Shown here: one piece after another, positions 53,365 to 63,315 of the stretch
Layout of the letters: the number at the start of each line of letters is the position of its first letter
How positions within the stretch are numbered: the stretch's first letter is position 1
Assembly (NCBI GenBank): GCA_905233945.1
Contig: CAJOFY010000004.1
Span: 1-64,000 of the forward strand
DNA: 64,000 bases
Reading direction: 5' to 3'
Source: an uncultured bacterium
Lineage (GTDB): Bacteria > UBP6 > UBA1177
Position numbers and translations under genes: made by a program
The notes under the pieces: model-generated
The model's database searches: none
Seen by the model: only the letters and a program-made list of their open reading frames with translations
Told to the model about the DNA's origin: nothing

Positions 53365-55872
53365 ATGTCGTTCAAAGCTGAGCTTTATTTTACCTCGGAA
53401 GCCCTGCAGCTTGCCAGACATCTTATTTCGCAGAACGACGGAAACGAAATCGTAATGGTCGGCAAGGTGGATGCTGACGGTAAAGTCTGTGATCTTCACC
53501 GTGCCGCAATGGGTGATGCAGGCTCTGTTCCTGCCGTTATAGCAGCTGCCCAGCCGGGAGAAATCCTTATCCACAACCATCCGAGCGGAAACGTCAGTCC
53601 GAGCGGCGCCGATATAGAAGTCGCGGCACGCGCGGCAGAAAAAAGTGTCGGTTCATATATCGTTGACAACAATCTGGTGAATATTTTTCCGGTTGTCGAA
53701 CGGATTATGCCGGAAAGCACCGAAATCGAGCCTGTAAACCTTGAAGAAGTTGCCGAAATATTCAGTAAGAACGGCAGGCTTGCCCAGTCCGACAGCGCGT
53801 TCGAGTTCAGAAAACCGCAGACTGAAATGGCTCTCGGAGTTGCCGAGGCGATAAATTCTTCTTCTCTTCTGGTGGCTGAAGCGGGAACGGGAACGGGAAA
53901 AAGTTTCGCTTACCTTGTCCCGGCGCTGCTTTATGTCTCGCAGAACAAAGGAAAGAGGGTCGTCGTCAGCACTTCGACAATCGCTCTTCAGGAACAGCTT
54001 TTCAATAAGGACATTCCGGCGCTGCTGAAAAAACTTGATATTCCTGATATTGCAACCGTTGTTTTGAAAGGGCGCGCAAACTATCTTTGCAAAAGAAGAT
54101 ACACCGATTTCAGAATGAGCAGCGTCCAGACCCAAATTGATGAAGGCCAGACAAAAAAAACACTGGAAACTGTCGAGGAAATCGACCGCTGGCTCGGCAA
54201 TACCGACGACGGATCGCGCTCGAACATGAACTCGGCAGTAGCTGTCGACATCTGGAACGAAATCTGCGCCGACGAGCTTGCGTGCGAGAAAAGCAAGTGC
54301 CGTTTTTTCAATTCGTGCTTTTTTTTCAAAGCGAGAAGACGGGCGAATTTTGCTTCGCTGATTCTTGTGAACCATCATCTTCTGATGGCTGACGTATCGA
54401 TGAAATCAAAAGAGGACGAAGGTGACGGTCTTTTGCCTAAGTTCGATATTCTGGTAATCGACGAGGCGCACAAAATCCTCAAAAGCGCGGTGAATTTCCT
54501 CGGCGAATCGGTTTCTTCAAACTCTCTGAGGAAACTGCTCGGCAAACTTTACAACACTTCGTCCGGTCAGGGGCTTCTGACAAAAGTCCTGAACAACAAT
54601 GCCGACTCCATGCTTCTTAAACCGCTGGAAAAGGCGGTGAACATACTTTCAAGCGGTATTCAGGCTAAAATTACGAATTCGTTTCTGCCGGAGCTGATTT
54701 CAATTCTGGGCAGAAACAGCGATGAAAACCTCTACGAGCTTGATGATCCGGCCAGACGCTCCGTAATGACAGATGTCCTCGGGAAAATTGTCAAAGTCGT
54801 TACCGATGTCACGGATCTTATAGCACCTGTTGTGAAGCAGTTGAAAGAAAAGGATGAGCAGGTTGTTCTGCGCAGTGTAATGGACGATATGAACCGCTCT
54901 CTTATAACCGATCTGGAAGGCGTTGTGACGAAGTTGGCCAAACATGCCGGATTTTACAGCGAATTCTGCATCGGAACAAATGTCGAAAACCAGGTTTTCT
55001 GGGGCGAGAAAAGCGGCGAAGTCCTCACTTTGACGATAAGTCCGCTCGATGTTCAGAAAATTCTTGCCGACAATCTTTACAAGGATACAAAAAGCATAAT
55101 TTTCACTTCGGCGACACTTACGACAGGAAAAGGGGAAAGCGGTTTTGACTTTTTCTACCGCGAAAGCGGACTAGCCCTTTCGGAAAGGGAAAAGAAGGCG
55201 ATAAGTCTTGAAAGCTGTTTTGATTATGCATCTCAGATCAAGGCTTTTGTCAGCAGCGATCTGCCTGATCCGTCGAAAAGCAAGGATGATTTCGACTCAG
55301 AGAGCATTGAAGCTGCGCGTGAAATCGTGAAGGCTTCGGGCGGCGGCGCCCTTGTCCTGTTCACTTCGATAATTCACCGTGAAGCGGCACTGAAATATTT
55401 TTCCGATCTTGATTTTGAAGTTATTTCGCAGGGTAAAATGCCTGTTCAGGCGATCGTTAAGAAATTCCGCGAAGATGTAAACGCGACCCTTCTTGCAACG
55501 GAGACTTTCTGGGAAGGAATCGACATGAAAGGGGAGACTCTGCGGAATTTAGTGATAATCAAGCTGCCTTTCCAGTATCCGAGCCATCCTTTCATCAAGC
55601 GTTATGTTGCGAAACTTGAGAAGGAAACAGGAAAAAACGGTTTCATGGCATATACTCTCCCGAATGCTGTTCTCAAATTCAAGCAGGGGTTCGGCAGACT
55701 TATCCGGACAAAGAGCGACATCGGAACTGTCACTGTGCTTGACAAACGCATCAGGGATAAATATTACGGTAAGGATTTTATCCTCGCGGTTCCGACCGGA
55801 GTCCGCTTTAAACCGCTTCCCGTCGCCGCAATCGCGGACGAAATTAAAGATTTTTTTGGCAGAAACGATTGA
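53365..55872 (+). CDS. JAB-domain/DinG-type helicase fusion
   Basis: The protein has 835 residues. Residues about 1-120 are a RadC-like JAB/MPN domain with HNHPSG (70-75) and the following SPSGAD (78-83). The rest is a DinG/XPD-type superfamily 2 helicase. It has Walker A AGTGTGKS (173-180), Walker B DEAH (366-369) and a four-Cys cluster (CKRRY..CADELACEKSKC..CFF) in the Fe-S position. The C-terminal helicase motifs (ETFWEGIDMKG and QGFGRLIRT) follow. It probably repairs or resolves DNA structures. The fused JAB domain may process or bind a partner. Confidence 0.88.
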   Translation: MSFKAELYFTSEALQLARHLISQNDGNEIVMVGKVDADGKVCDLHRAAMGDAGSVPAVIAAAQPGEILIHNHPSGNVSPSGADIEVAARAAEKSVGSYIVDNNLVNIFPVVERIMPESTEIEPVNLEEVAEIFSKNGRLAQSDSAFEFRKPQTEMALGVAEAINSSSLLVAEAGTGTGKSFAYLVPALLYVSQNKGKRVVVSTSTIALQEQLFNKDIPALLKKLDIPDIATVVLKGRANYLCKRRYTDFRMSSVQTQIDEGQTKKTLETVEEIDRWLGNTDDGSRSNMNSAVAVDIWNEICADELACEKSKCRFFNSCFFFKARRRANFASLILVNHHLLMADVSMKSKEDEGDGLLPKFDILVIDEAHKILKSAVNFLGESVSSNSLRKLLGKLYNTSSGQGLLTKVLNNNADSMLLKPLEKAVNILSSGIQAKITNSFLPELISILGRNSDENLYELDDPARRSVMTDVLGKIVKVVTDVTDLIAPVVKQLKEKDEQVVLRSVMDDMNRSLITDLEGVVTKLAKHAGFYSEFCIGTNVENQVFWGEKSGEVLTLTISPLDVQKILADNLYKDTKSIIFTSATLTTGKGESGFDFFYRESGLALSEREKKAISLESCFDYASQIKAFVSSDLPDPSKSKDDFDSESIEAAREIVKASGGGALVLFTSIIHREAALKYFSDLDFEVISQGKMPVQAIVKKFREDVNATLLATETFWEGIDMKGETLRNLVIIKLPFQYPSHPFIKRYVAKLEKETGKNGFMAYTLPNAVLKFKQGFGRLIRTKSDIGTVTVLDKRIRDKYYGKDFILAVPTGVRFKPLPVAAIADEIKDFFGRND

Positions 55873-55930
55873 TTGTGCTATGAATACCTGCAAATTGTTA
55901 TATTTTAATTGTTTTTTATAGGAGATTCCA

Positions 55931-57655
55931 ATGAGAGTAAGTCAGCTTTTTTTCCAGACGTTGAAGGAAGTTCCCAAAGAGGCGCAGATCGAAAGCCACA
56001 GATTGCTTTACCGCGCCGGAATGATACAGAAACTTGCGAGCGGCGTTTACAACTATCTTCCGCTCGTTCTCAGAAGCATCAGAAAACTTGAGGACATCAT
56101 CCGCGAAGAGCTCAACAAACGCGGCTGTCAGGAAGTTCTCATGCCGTCGGTCCAGCCTGCGGAACTTTGGCAGGAAAGCGGCAGATGGAGTTATTACGGT
56201 CCCGAACTTCTCCGTTTGAAAGACAGAAAAGGCGGCGATTTCTGCCTCGGCCCGACACACGAGGAAGTTATTACCGATATGGTCCGCAGAAATCTCAGAA
56301 GCTACAAGCAGCTTCCTTACAACCTTTACCAGTTCCAGAGCAAGTTCCGTGATGAAGTCCGCCCGCGTTTCGGTCTGATGAGAGGACGCGAGTTCATAAT
56401 GAAGGACGGCTATTCGTTTGACGTCAGCGAGGAGAAGGCGAAGGAATCCTACAAAAAAATGTATGAGGCTTACAACGCGATTTTCAGAAGAAGCGGTCTC
56501 AAATTCAAACCGGTTGACGCGGCCACAGGCGCTATCGGCGGCGATATGAGCCACGAATTCCAGGTCCTTGCCGATGCAGGCGAAGACACGATCCTTTCTT
56601 GCAGCAAATGCGATTACGCGGCAAACCTTGAAAAGGCGACCTCGGTTTACAAAGAAAACGAACTCGACTTTTCGGCTGTTCCGCCGATGAAAGATGTTGC
56701 GACTCCAGATCAGAAATCTGTTGAAGAAGTTGCGGCATTTCTGGGTAAAACCACTGAAGAAATAATGAAATCAATGATTTACATGGTCGATGAAGAGCCT
56801 GTATTGATTCTTGTCCGCGGCGACAAAGAGATAAACGAAGCGAAAGTCCAGGCTTTCTGCAAAGGAAACGCGGTCGAACTTGCAAGCGATTCGGTGATCG
56901 AGGAAATTTCGAGTGCCGAGCACGGCTTCATCGGGCCGGTAGGGCTTAAAAAGCAGATAAAGATCCTTGCCGACTACTCGGTAACGACAATGCCTTCGCT
57001 TACTGCAGGCGCAAATAAAGTCGGTTTCCACACCGAAAACGTCGTGATCAAACGCGATTTCACGCCTGATGCGATCAGCGATTTTGTTATTACCACTGCC
57101 GGAGAGAGATGCCCGCACTGCGACGGTGTTCTTGAAGAGTGCAGAGGAATCGAAGTAGGGCAGGTTTTCTACCTCGGAACAAAATACAGTTCGAAAATGA
57201 AATGTGAATTCATCGACGAAAGCGGTGCTTCCGTTCCCGCTGTCATGGGTTGCTACGGAATCGGTGTAGGGAGAACAGTTCAGGCTGCAATAGAGCAGAA
57301 CCACGACGAATTCGGCATAATCTGGCCGATGGCGATCGCGCCTTACGAGGCAATTGTTCTTCCACTCCAGATGAACAAAGAAGAAGTCAAGAACGCCGCT
57401 TTCGATTTTTACGAAAAACTCAACATGGCAGGAGTCGAAACAGTTATCGACGACCGCGACGAAAGGGCAGGATTCAAATTCAACGATGCCGACCTTGTAG
57501 GGTATCCTGTTCAGGTCATTTTCGGCGCGAAATCGCTTGAGAAGGGCATAGTGGAAGTAAAAATCCGCAAAACCAACGAAAAACAGGAAGTCAAAATCGA
57601 CGAAGCTATCGATTTTATTGTTAATTTTAAGAAGGAAGAATTGAAGCAGAAATGA
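55931..57655 (+). CDS. proS: Prolyl-tRNA synthetase
   Basis: The protein has 574 residues, the bacterial ProS size. The class II core has YRAGMIQKLASGVYNYLP, CLGPTHEEVITDMV (motif 2 region) and PRFGLMRGREFIMKDGYSFD. The insertion (editing) domain is at about 225-400, followed by a motif 3 region (MGCYGIGVGRTVQAA). The anticodon-binding domain closes the protein (TVIDDRDERAGFKFNDADLVG). It overlaps the next gene by four bases (ATGA). Confidence 0.97.
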   Translation: MRVSQLFFQTLKEVPKEAQIESHRLLYRAGMIQKLASGVYNYLPLVLRSIRKLEDIIREELNKRGCQEVLMPSVQPAELWQESGRWSYYGPELLRLKDRKGGDFCLGPTHEEVITDMVRRNLRSYKQLPYNLYQFQSKFRDEVRPRFGLMRGREFIMKDGYSFDVSEEKAKESYKKMYEAYNAIFRRSGLKFKPVDAATGAIGGDMSHEFQVLADAGEDTILSCSKCDYAANLEKATSVYKENELDFSAVPPMKDVATPDQKSVEEVAAFLGKTTEEIMKSMIYMVDEEPVLILVRGDKEINEAKVQAFCKGNAVELASDSVIEEISSAEHGFIGPVGLKKQIKILADYSVTTMPSLTAGANKVGFHTENVVIKRDFTPDAISDFVITTAGERCPHCDGVLEECRGIEVGQVFYLGTKYSSKMKCEFIDESGASVPAVMGCYGIGVGRTVQAAIEQNHDEFGIIWPMAIAPYEAIVLPLQMNKEEVKNAAFDFYEKLNMAGVETVIDDRDERAGFKFNDADLVGYPVQVIFGAKSLEKGIVEVKIRKTNEKQEVKIDEAIDFIVNFKKEELKQK

Positions 57656-58236
57656 AGAAAGCCTTTCTTCTGATATCGATTTTTTGTCTTTCGTTTTCCC
57701 TTTTTGCAGCAAAAGTAAACTATGATCCTGAAATAAAAGTTGACGAGAATCTGACTGTTCCGCTCAGAAATTACGGTGTTTTTGCTCCGGCTTCTTTCTC
57801 GCTGTATGCAATCGGGCTTTACGTTGAAGGAAAAGAAACTGACAATATGAAGCTTAAAGATGCGGACAAACCGATGGCGATCCGTCTTGTTTCGCTTTCC
57901 AATCTTCTTGGAATGAAGAGGCTTATCAGTGAGCTGAAGCGCGGTTTCAGCTACGGAATGGATCATGACAAGGAGTTTCTGAAAACTATTCAGACCCGCA
58001 TTGACAAATTTCTTGCCATGCTTGAAAAATCAGGAAAAAAACCTAAAAAAAACAAACACCTGACGTTTTTGTATGTTCCAGGCAGAGGTACCAGCGTCTA
58101 TTTTGAATCGGAACTTCTCGGTGTAATCAAAGGCCACGACTTCAAGCGCGCCCTTTTCGGTATCTGGCTCAACAACAACTGCGCGGACAAGAAACTTCGT
58201 GACGAGGCAATCAAAATAGAAAAGGTGAATAAATAG
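57652..58236 (+). CDS. Chalcone-isomerase-like exported protein
   Basis: The protein has 194 residues with a signal peptide (1-18, LFAAKV). The mature part fits the chalcone-isomerase-like family: LRNYGVFAPASFSLYAIGLYVEG, IRLVSLSNLLGMKRLISELKRGF and FKRALFGIWLNNNCADKKLRDE. Bacterial members have no known chalcone substrate and are thought to bind fatty acids or act in the envelope. It is translationally coupled to proS, probably without functional meaning. Confidence 0.8.
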   Translation: MKKAFLLISIFCLSFSLFAAKVNYDPEIKVDENLTVPLRNYGVFAPASFSLYAIGLYVEGKETDNMKLKDADKPMAIRLVSLSNLLGMKRLISELKRGFSYGMDHDKEFLKTIQTRIDKFLAMLEKSGKKPKKNKHLTFLYVPGRGTSVYFESELLGVIKGHDFKRALFGIWLNNNCADKKLRDEAIKIEKVNK

Positions 58237-58248
58237 TGGAGGCTTGAA

Positions 58249-59148
58249 TTGGGCGAAAATAAAGGAAGCATCTCAAAAATTCCGATTCTTTCGCAGAACA
58301 CTCTTTCGACATATATCAGAAGCGTTCTTTCCGTTCCCGACCTTTCGCGAGAGGAAGAAGCCGATCTTTTCAGGGAGTTCAAGGAAAAACAGAACAAGGA
58401 GGCAGCGGAAAAACTGATCGTCAGCAACCTGAAACTTGTTGTAAACCTTGCCTATAAATTCAGAAATTTCCGCGATGTTCCAGATTTGATACAGGAGGGA
58501 AGCCTGGGACTTCTTACTGCTCTTCAGAAATTCGATTTAGACAAAGGTGTCCGTTTTGCAACCTACGCAACTTGGTGGATCAAGGCGAAGATCCAGGAAT
58601 TCATCATCAGTCAGATGAGTATCGTCCGCTTCGGCAAAAGTCGTGACGAGCGCAAACTTTTCTTCAACATGATGGCGACAATCAAGGATATCCAGAGTTA
58701 CGACAAGGACGGCGAAATATCAAAAGAGGAACTTATTCAGGAAGTCGCGAAAAGGCTCAACGTCACGCCGGACAAAGTCATTGATGCGCTTCAGGTTGTA
58801 TCCTCCTACAACGATGTTTCGATTGACCAGACTATCGAAGGAAGCGATGAAAAGCTGATTGAACTCAAGGATAAAAGCGATTTTGACCAGGAAATTGACG
58901 ACGAGGATATGAAAGTCAAGCTCCAGAATGCTATAAGCACTCTGAATGAAAGGGAAAAATTTGTTATCTGGAACCGTTATTTAGCTGATGAGACTATGAC
59001 TTTGGAGGAAATCGGTGAAAAATACGGCATTTCAAAGGAGCGTGTCCGCCAGATTGAGTCGCGAGCGTTAGCCAAAATCAAACTTTTCACAATGAAGCAG
59101 CCCAAGCTGTTACCACAGCCGCAAAGCGATATTGTTGATATTTTCTAA
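58249..59148 (+). CDS. rpoH: RpoH-type RNA polymerase sigma factor (sigma-32)
   Basis: The protein has 299 residues and starts at TTG 58249 behind GGAGG (no in-frame ATG is suitable). Regions 1.2-2 have LSREEEADLFREFKEKQN and DLIQEGSLGLLTALQKFDLDKGVRFATYATWWIKAKIQEFI. SRDERKLFFNM is the RpoH-box position. Region 4 ends with EEIGEKYGISKERVRQIESRALAKI. The factor directs heat-shock promoters. lon and the clp genes nearby are likely targets. It is convergent with glgP. Confidence 0.88.
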   Translation: MGENKGSISKIPILSQNTLSTYIRSVLSVPDLSREEEADLFREFKEKQNKEAAEKLIVSNLKLVVNLAYKFRNFRDVPDLIQEGSLGLLTALQKFDLDKGVRFATYATWWIKAKIQEFIISQMSIVRFGKSRDERKLFFNMMATIKDIQSYDKDGEISKEELIQEVAKRLNVTPDKVIDALQVVSSYNDVSIDQTIEGSDEKLIELKDKSDFDQEIDDEDMKVKLQNAISTLNEREKFVIWNRYLADETMTLEEIGEKYGISKERVRQIESRALAKIKLFTMKQPKLLPQPQSDIVDIF

Positions 59149-59166
59149 AAGAGTTTCTTAAATAAA

Positions 59167-61665
59167 TCAGTCAATTTCGAATTTTACAGGTTTGATGTCC
59201 CAGATATCTTCGGCATACTCGCGGATAGTTCTGTCTGATGAGAATTTGCCGCTTCTTGCAGTGTTGAGGATCGACATTTTTGTCCACGCTGTTTTGTCGA
59301 GGTAAACTTTTTCGACTTTGTCCTGCATATCGACATACGAACGATAGTCGGCGAGAAGCATGTAGTTGTCGCCGTAGTTGACGAGATCGTCGTAAAGCCT
59401 TGAAAATATTCCTGGTTCTGAATTGAAGTGATCGTTTTTGATCATGTCGAGAACCTGTCTGAGCTCCGGATCTGAATCATAGTAAATGCGCGGATTGTAG
59501 CCCAAAGCCTTCATTTCGCTTACTTCGTTCGCCTTGAGTCCGAAGATGAAAATGTTGTTTGCGCCGACTTCTTCGAGCATTTCGACATTTGCGCCGTCGA
59601 GGGTTCCGATCGTCATAGCGCCGTTGAGCATGAATTTCATGTTGCCGGTGCCGCTCGCTTCGAATCCTGCGGTCGAAATCTGCTCCGAAAGGTCGCTTGC
59701 CGGAATGACTTTTTCAGCCATCGAAACGGAGTAGTTGGGGAAGAAGAAAACGTTGAGATACTTGTTGACCTGAGGGTCGTTATTGACAACGGAAGCTACT
59801 GAATTTATTAGTTTTATTATCATTTTCGAAATGTAGTAGCCGGGAGCCGCCTTGCCGCCGAAAATCTTCGTTCTCGGAACGAAGTTTCCGTTCGGATTGC
59901 TCTTTATCCTGTTGTAAAGCGTGATCGTGTGGAGAACGTTGAGAAGCTGTCTCTTGTATTCATGCATTCTTTTGACCTGAACGTCGAACATCATGCTTGT
60001 GTTGAGATCGAAGCCGAGTTTGTCGTGAGCGTAAACTTTAAGCTTTTCTTTAGCCTGTGCTTTTGCGTCAGCCCATGCAGCCTGGAACTCTTTGTTGTCT
60101 GCAAATTCCTCGAGTTTTCTGAGTTCGTCGAGGTTCGCGACCCAGCCGTTTCCGATTTTTGAAGTGATGAGGTCGGCAAGGGGAATATTTGATTTTTCAA
60201 GCCATCTTCTCGGGGTTATACCGTTGGTTTTATTGACGATTTTGCCGGGATAAAGCTCGTCGAAGTCTTTGAACATGCTCTCTTTCAGGATTTTCGTGTG
60301 GAGTGCGCTGACGCCGTTTACTTTGTGGCTTCCGATTATCGCAAGGTTAGCCATTCTGACGAATTTGCAGCCCGATTCCTCGAAAATCGAGACATCTTTG
60401 ATTCGTTTTACGTCGAAATTGCGGAAGTCGCGCGCCTCGTTGATGAATCTGCGGTTGATTTCGTAGATTATCTGGAGCTGTCTCGGAAGGAGCGGTCCCA
60501 TGATTTCGACATCCCATTTTTCGACAGCTTCCGGGAGAACGGTGTGGTTCGTGTAGGCGAAAGTGTTGCGCGTGATTTCCCACGCTTCGTTCCAGCCGAG
60601 TTTTTCCTCGTCGATGAGAATTCTCATAAGCTCCGGGATCGCGATGCTCGGATGTGTGTCGTTGAGTTGTATTGCGACTTTTGACGGGAAATCGTCGAAT
60701 TTTTCGGTTCCGTAGTTCTTTTTGTAGTGGCGGATGATATCCTGAAGCGTTGCCGAAACGAAGAAATACTGCTGTTTGAGACGAAGGACCTTGCCCTGCT
60801 GCATGTTGTCGTTGGGGTAGAGGACTTTCGAGATGTTTTCGCTTCTGTTTTTGTCGTTTACAGCTGCCATGTAGTCGCCGCTGTTGAAGTAGTGGAAGTC
60901 GAATTCGTTCGTGCTTTTCGCCTGCCACAGACGGAGGTTGTTGACTGTCGGAGTCTTGTAGCCAGGAACCGGAACGTCGTAAGCCTGCGCCAGAACATCC
61001 TCGGTATCGACGAGTTTATATCTCTCTTCGCCGTTGTCATCGCGGTAGGAAACAACTTTGCCGCCGAAACGGACTCTGTATTCAAGGTCGGGACGGCAGA
61101 TTTCCCACGGGCATGTGTATTTGAGCCAGTTGTCGGGAACTTCGACCTGGTATCCGTTTTCGATGCCCTGACGGAAGATTCCGTATTCGTATCTGATGCC
61201 GTATCCGTAAGCGGGGAGTCCCAGAGTCGCCATCGAATCGAGGAAACACGCCGCAAGTCTTCCGAGACCGCCGTTTCCTAGCCCCATATCGGGTTCCATG
61301 TCGCGGAGTTCTTCCATATTGTAGCCAAGTTTTTCGGCGAGCCGCGAAACTTCATCGTGGCAGTCAAGGTTTATGAGAGTATTTCCCATGAGGCGTCCCA
61401 TGAGAAATTCCATCGAAAGGTAGTAAACCCTTTTTGACTTGTTTCTGCGGTATTCGTGCTGAGTTCGAAGCCAGTTTCTGATGAGTTTGTGGCGGATCGT
61501 CGTTGCGAGCGCTATATAAACGTCTCTTGCTTTGACCGTTGTTTTGTCTTTTACCTGGTTGTATTCAAGTGTTTCAAGCAGATCTCGCTCGAAAAGCGAT
61601 GATTTCTCGTCCAGAGTATCGGTGAAAAATATCGAATCTTTGAGTTCGTCTTTTGTTTTAGTCAT
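59167..61665 (-). CDS. glgP: Glycogen/maltodextrin phosphorylase
   Basis: From ATG 61665 (GGAGG upstream) the product has 832 residues. YYLSMEFLMGRLMGNTLINL, DMGLGNGGLGRLAACFLDS and the PLP region EASGTGNMKFMLNGAMTIGTLDGAN with the Schiff-base Lys identify an alpha-glucan phosphorylase. It releases glucose 1-phosphate from glycogen or maltodextrins. No other glycogen genes are adjacent. It stands as a single gene between rpoH and the TonB-like gene. Confidence 0.97.
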   Translation of the reverse strand: MTKTKDELKDSIFFTDTLDEKSSLFERDLLETLEYNQVKDKTTVKARDVYIALATTIRHKLIRNWLRTQHEYRRNKSKRVYYLSMEFLMGRLMGNTLINLDCHDEVSRLAEKLGYNMEELRDMEPDMGLGNGGLGRLAACFLDSMATLGLPAYGYGIRYEYGIFRQGIENGYQVEVPDNWLKYTCPWEICRPDLEYRVRFGGKVVSYRDDNGEERYKLVDTEDVLAQAYDVPVPGYKTPTVNNLRLWQAKSTNEFDFHYFNSGDYMAAVNDKNRSENISKVLYPNDNMQQGKVLRLKQQYFFVSATLQDIIRHYKKNYGTEKFDDFPSKVAIQLNDTHPSIAIPELMRILIDEEKLGWNEAWEITRNTFAYTNHTVLPEAVEKWDVEIMGPLLPRQLQIIYEINRRFINEARDFRNFDVKRIKDVSIFEESGCKFVRMANLAIIGSHKVNGVSALHTKILKESMFKDFDELYPGKIVNKTNGITPRRWLEKSNIPLADLITSKIGNGWVANLDELRKLEEFADNKEFQAAWADAKAQAKEKLKVYAHDKLGFDLNTSMMFDVQVKRMHEYKRQLLNVLHTITLYNRIKSNPNGNFVPRTKIFGGKAAPGYYISKMIIKLINSVASVVNNDPQVNKYLNVFFFPNYSVSMAEKVIPASDLSEQISTAGFEASGTGNMKFMLNGAMTIGTLDGANVEMLEEVGANNIFIFGLKANEVSEMKALGYNPRIYYDSDPELRQVLDMIKNDHFNSEPGIFSRLYDDLVNYGDNYMLLADYRSYVDMQDKVEKVYLDKTAWTKMSILNTARSGKFSSDRTIREYAEDIWDIKPVKFEID

Positions 61666-61719
61666 AAAATCCTCCAAAAAATTCAAAAAAGCGAAAAAAC
61701 AAACCGCATTTATATTGGA

Positions 61720-62463
61720 TTAAAGCGAAATTTCAAATTTTACGACAAATTCTATGAGAGAGATGGCCTCAGAGCCGTCAGCGAGTTTCCCCGGCGAGAA
61801 TTTGTATTTTTTTACCGCTTTGATGGCAGATTCCGAAAAAAGCTCGTGGTCGCTTTTTATAACTTTGGCTTTTAAAACTTTTCCTTCTTTTGAAATCAGA
61901 AGTTCCAAAGTGACAGAGCCTTCAACGCCTTCTTCTTCAAGAACTTCAGGATAATCAGGGGTTTTAGGATTCATGGCTTTAGGAATAACTGCGAGTTCTC
62001 CTGCGGTTTTCGGGGCGTTGCCTGGCGCGCCGTTGTTCTCATCGAGATTTTGATATTTCGATATTTCGATATTTCGATTTGGCACGCCGCTGTTATCGTC
62101 GTCCCGTCGTTCCGTCGTCACGTCGTCACGATTCTCGACGCCGCTGTTGTCATCGATATTTTGAGGTTTCGATATTTCGAGGTTTCGATTTTGCGCGTTT
62201 TCGACGTTACGGCGTTTCGTCGTTACGGCGTTACGGTTTTGCGCGCCGCGTTTCTTTTCGATATTTTGAGGTTTCGATATTTCGAGGTTTCGATTTTCCG
62301 GCGCGCTCTTGTTTTCTTCCCGAAAAATCGAAATTCTTGTTATTTTCTTCAGATAATCATTTGAATTTATTTCGCTTTTTAATTCCGGCGCAAAAATGAA
62401 AAGCAGGATGTGAAGCAGTATCGAAAGCGTGATTGCGATTATGAGAAAACGGTGTTTTTTCAA
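61720..62463 (-). CDS. TonB-like energy transducer with internal repeats
   Basis: The protein has 247 residues. An N-terminal signal-anchor helix (about 7-24) is followed by a 130-residue linker holding about two and a half copies of a 35-residue unit. Each copy opens NRN[LI]EISKPQNI or a close variant and continues with NR.[AD]VTT[KE]RR. The C-terminal TonB domain (about 165-247) has YPEVLEEEGVEGSVTLELLI and SAIKAVKKYKFSPGK. It would transfer proton-motive energy to outer-membrane receptors. ExbB and ExbD are not adjacent. Confidence 0.85.
   Translation of the reverse strand: MKKHRFLIIAITLSILLHILLFIFAPELKSEINSNDYLKKITRISIFREENKSAPENRNLEISKPQNIEKKRGAQNRNAVTTKRRNVENAQNRNLEISKPQNIDDNSGVENRDDVTTERRDDDNSGVPNRNIEISKYQNLDENNGAPGNAPKTAGELAVIPKAMNPKTPDYPEVLEEEGVEGSVTLELLISKEGKVLKAKVIKSDHELFSESAIKAVKKYKFSPGKLADGSEAISLIEFVVKFEISL
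62153..62297. repeat. Direct repeat in the TonB-like linker
   Basis: A 40-base unit starting TCGATATTTTGAGG occurs at 62153-62192 and again at 62258-62297, 105 bases (35 codons) apart. Shorter TTTCGATATTTCGA-type tracts extend the pattern to about 62050. Such repeats can expand or contract by slippage and so change linker length. Confidence 0.85.
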
Positions 62464-62541
62464 GTCTCACCTTTGAAATAAATCCAAAAAAGCTGCTGAT
62501 TATACGCGCAGGAAAATTTCTTGAAATTATTTTTGCAAAAC

Positions 62542-62569
62542 TTGAAAAAAATATGACTGTGACTAATCT
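62542..62569 (+). promoter_or_regulatory. Possible promoter of pyrH-frr
   Basis: TTGAAA (62542-62547) and TAATCT (62564-62569) are 16 bases apart and about 27 bases before the pyrH start, with GGAGG between. The -10 is weak. Confidence 0.35.
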
Positions 62570-62595
62570 TTTTCGACTTTTTTACGGAGGTTACT

Positions 62596-63306
62596 ATGCT
62601 TTACAAAAGAGTTCTGCTCAAAGTAAGCGGCGAAGCGATGCTTGCCAAAGACGGAAAACCTATTGACTCAGAGTTTCTTTCATTTCTTGCAGACGAGATA
62701 AAACCTGCGGTAGAGGCGGGAGCACAAATCGGAATAGTTGTCGGCGGCGGCAACATTTTCAGAGGTCTTTCGGCAAATACCGAAACAGGGCTTGACCGCG
62801 TGACGGGCGACAACATGGGAATGCTCGCAACGATGATAAATTCGCTTGCTCTCAAAGCGGCTTTCGAGGCTCACGGAATGCCGACGACTGTCATGTCCGC
62901 AGTCGAAATCAACAAAGTTGCAGAATATTTTGTCCGCGAAAATGCGGTTAAACACCTTGAAAACGGAAGAATCGTCGTTTTCGGCGCCGGAACGGGCAAT
63001 CCTTTCTTCACGACAGACACAGCAGCCGCTCTCCGTGCAGTCGAAATCGGTGCCGACGCTCTTGTAAAAGCTACAAAGGTTGACGGACTTTACGATAAAG
63101 ATCCGAAAAAATTCGCAGATGCGGTTTTCATTAAAAAGACAACTTATCAGGACGCTATTGCGAGAAAACTCAAAGTCATGGACATGACGGCGATAACTCT
63201 CTGCGAAGAGAACAAATTGCCTGTCAAAATTATAAATATTTTTGAAAAAGGCAATATTTTCAAAGCCTTGAACAGCGATGAAATCGGTAGTTTAGTTACA
63301 TATTAG
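62596..63306 (+). CDS. pyrH: UMP kinase
   Basis: The protein has 236 residues. KRVLLKVSGEAML, GIVVGGGNIFRGL, TGDNMGMLATMINSLAL and RIVVFGAGTGNPFFTTDTAAALRA are the bacterial PyrH signatures. It phosphorylates UMP to UDP. It is followed by frr, as usual. The rpsB-tsf genes that often precede pyrH are absent here, replaced by the TonB-like and glgP genes on the other strand. Confidence 0.97.
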   Translation: MLYKRVLLKVSGEAMLAKDGKPIDSEFLSFLADEIKPAVEAGAQIGIVVGGGNIFRGLSANTETGLDRVTGDNMGMLATMINSLALKAAFEAHGMPTTVMSAVEINKVAEYFVRENAVKHLENGRIVVFGAGTGNPFFTTDTAAALRAVEIGADALVKATKVDGLYDKDPKKFADAVFIKKTTYQDAIARKLKVMDMTAITLCEENKLPVKIINIFEKGNIFKALNSDEIGSLVTY

Positions 63307-63315
63307 GAGAGAAAA

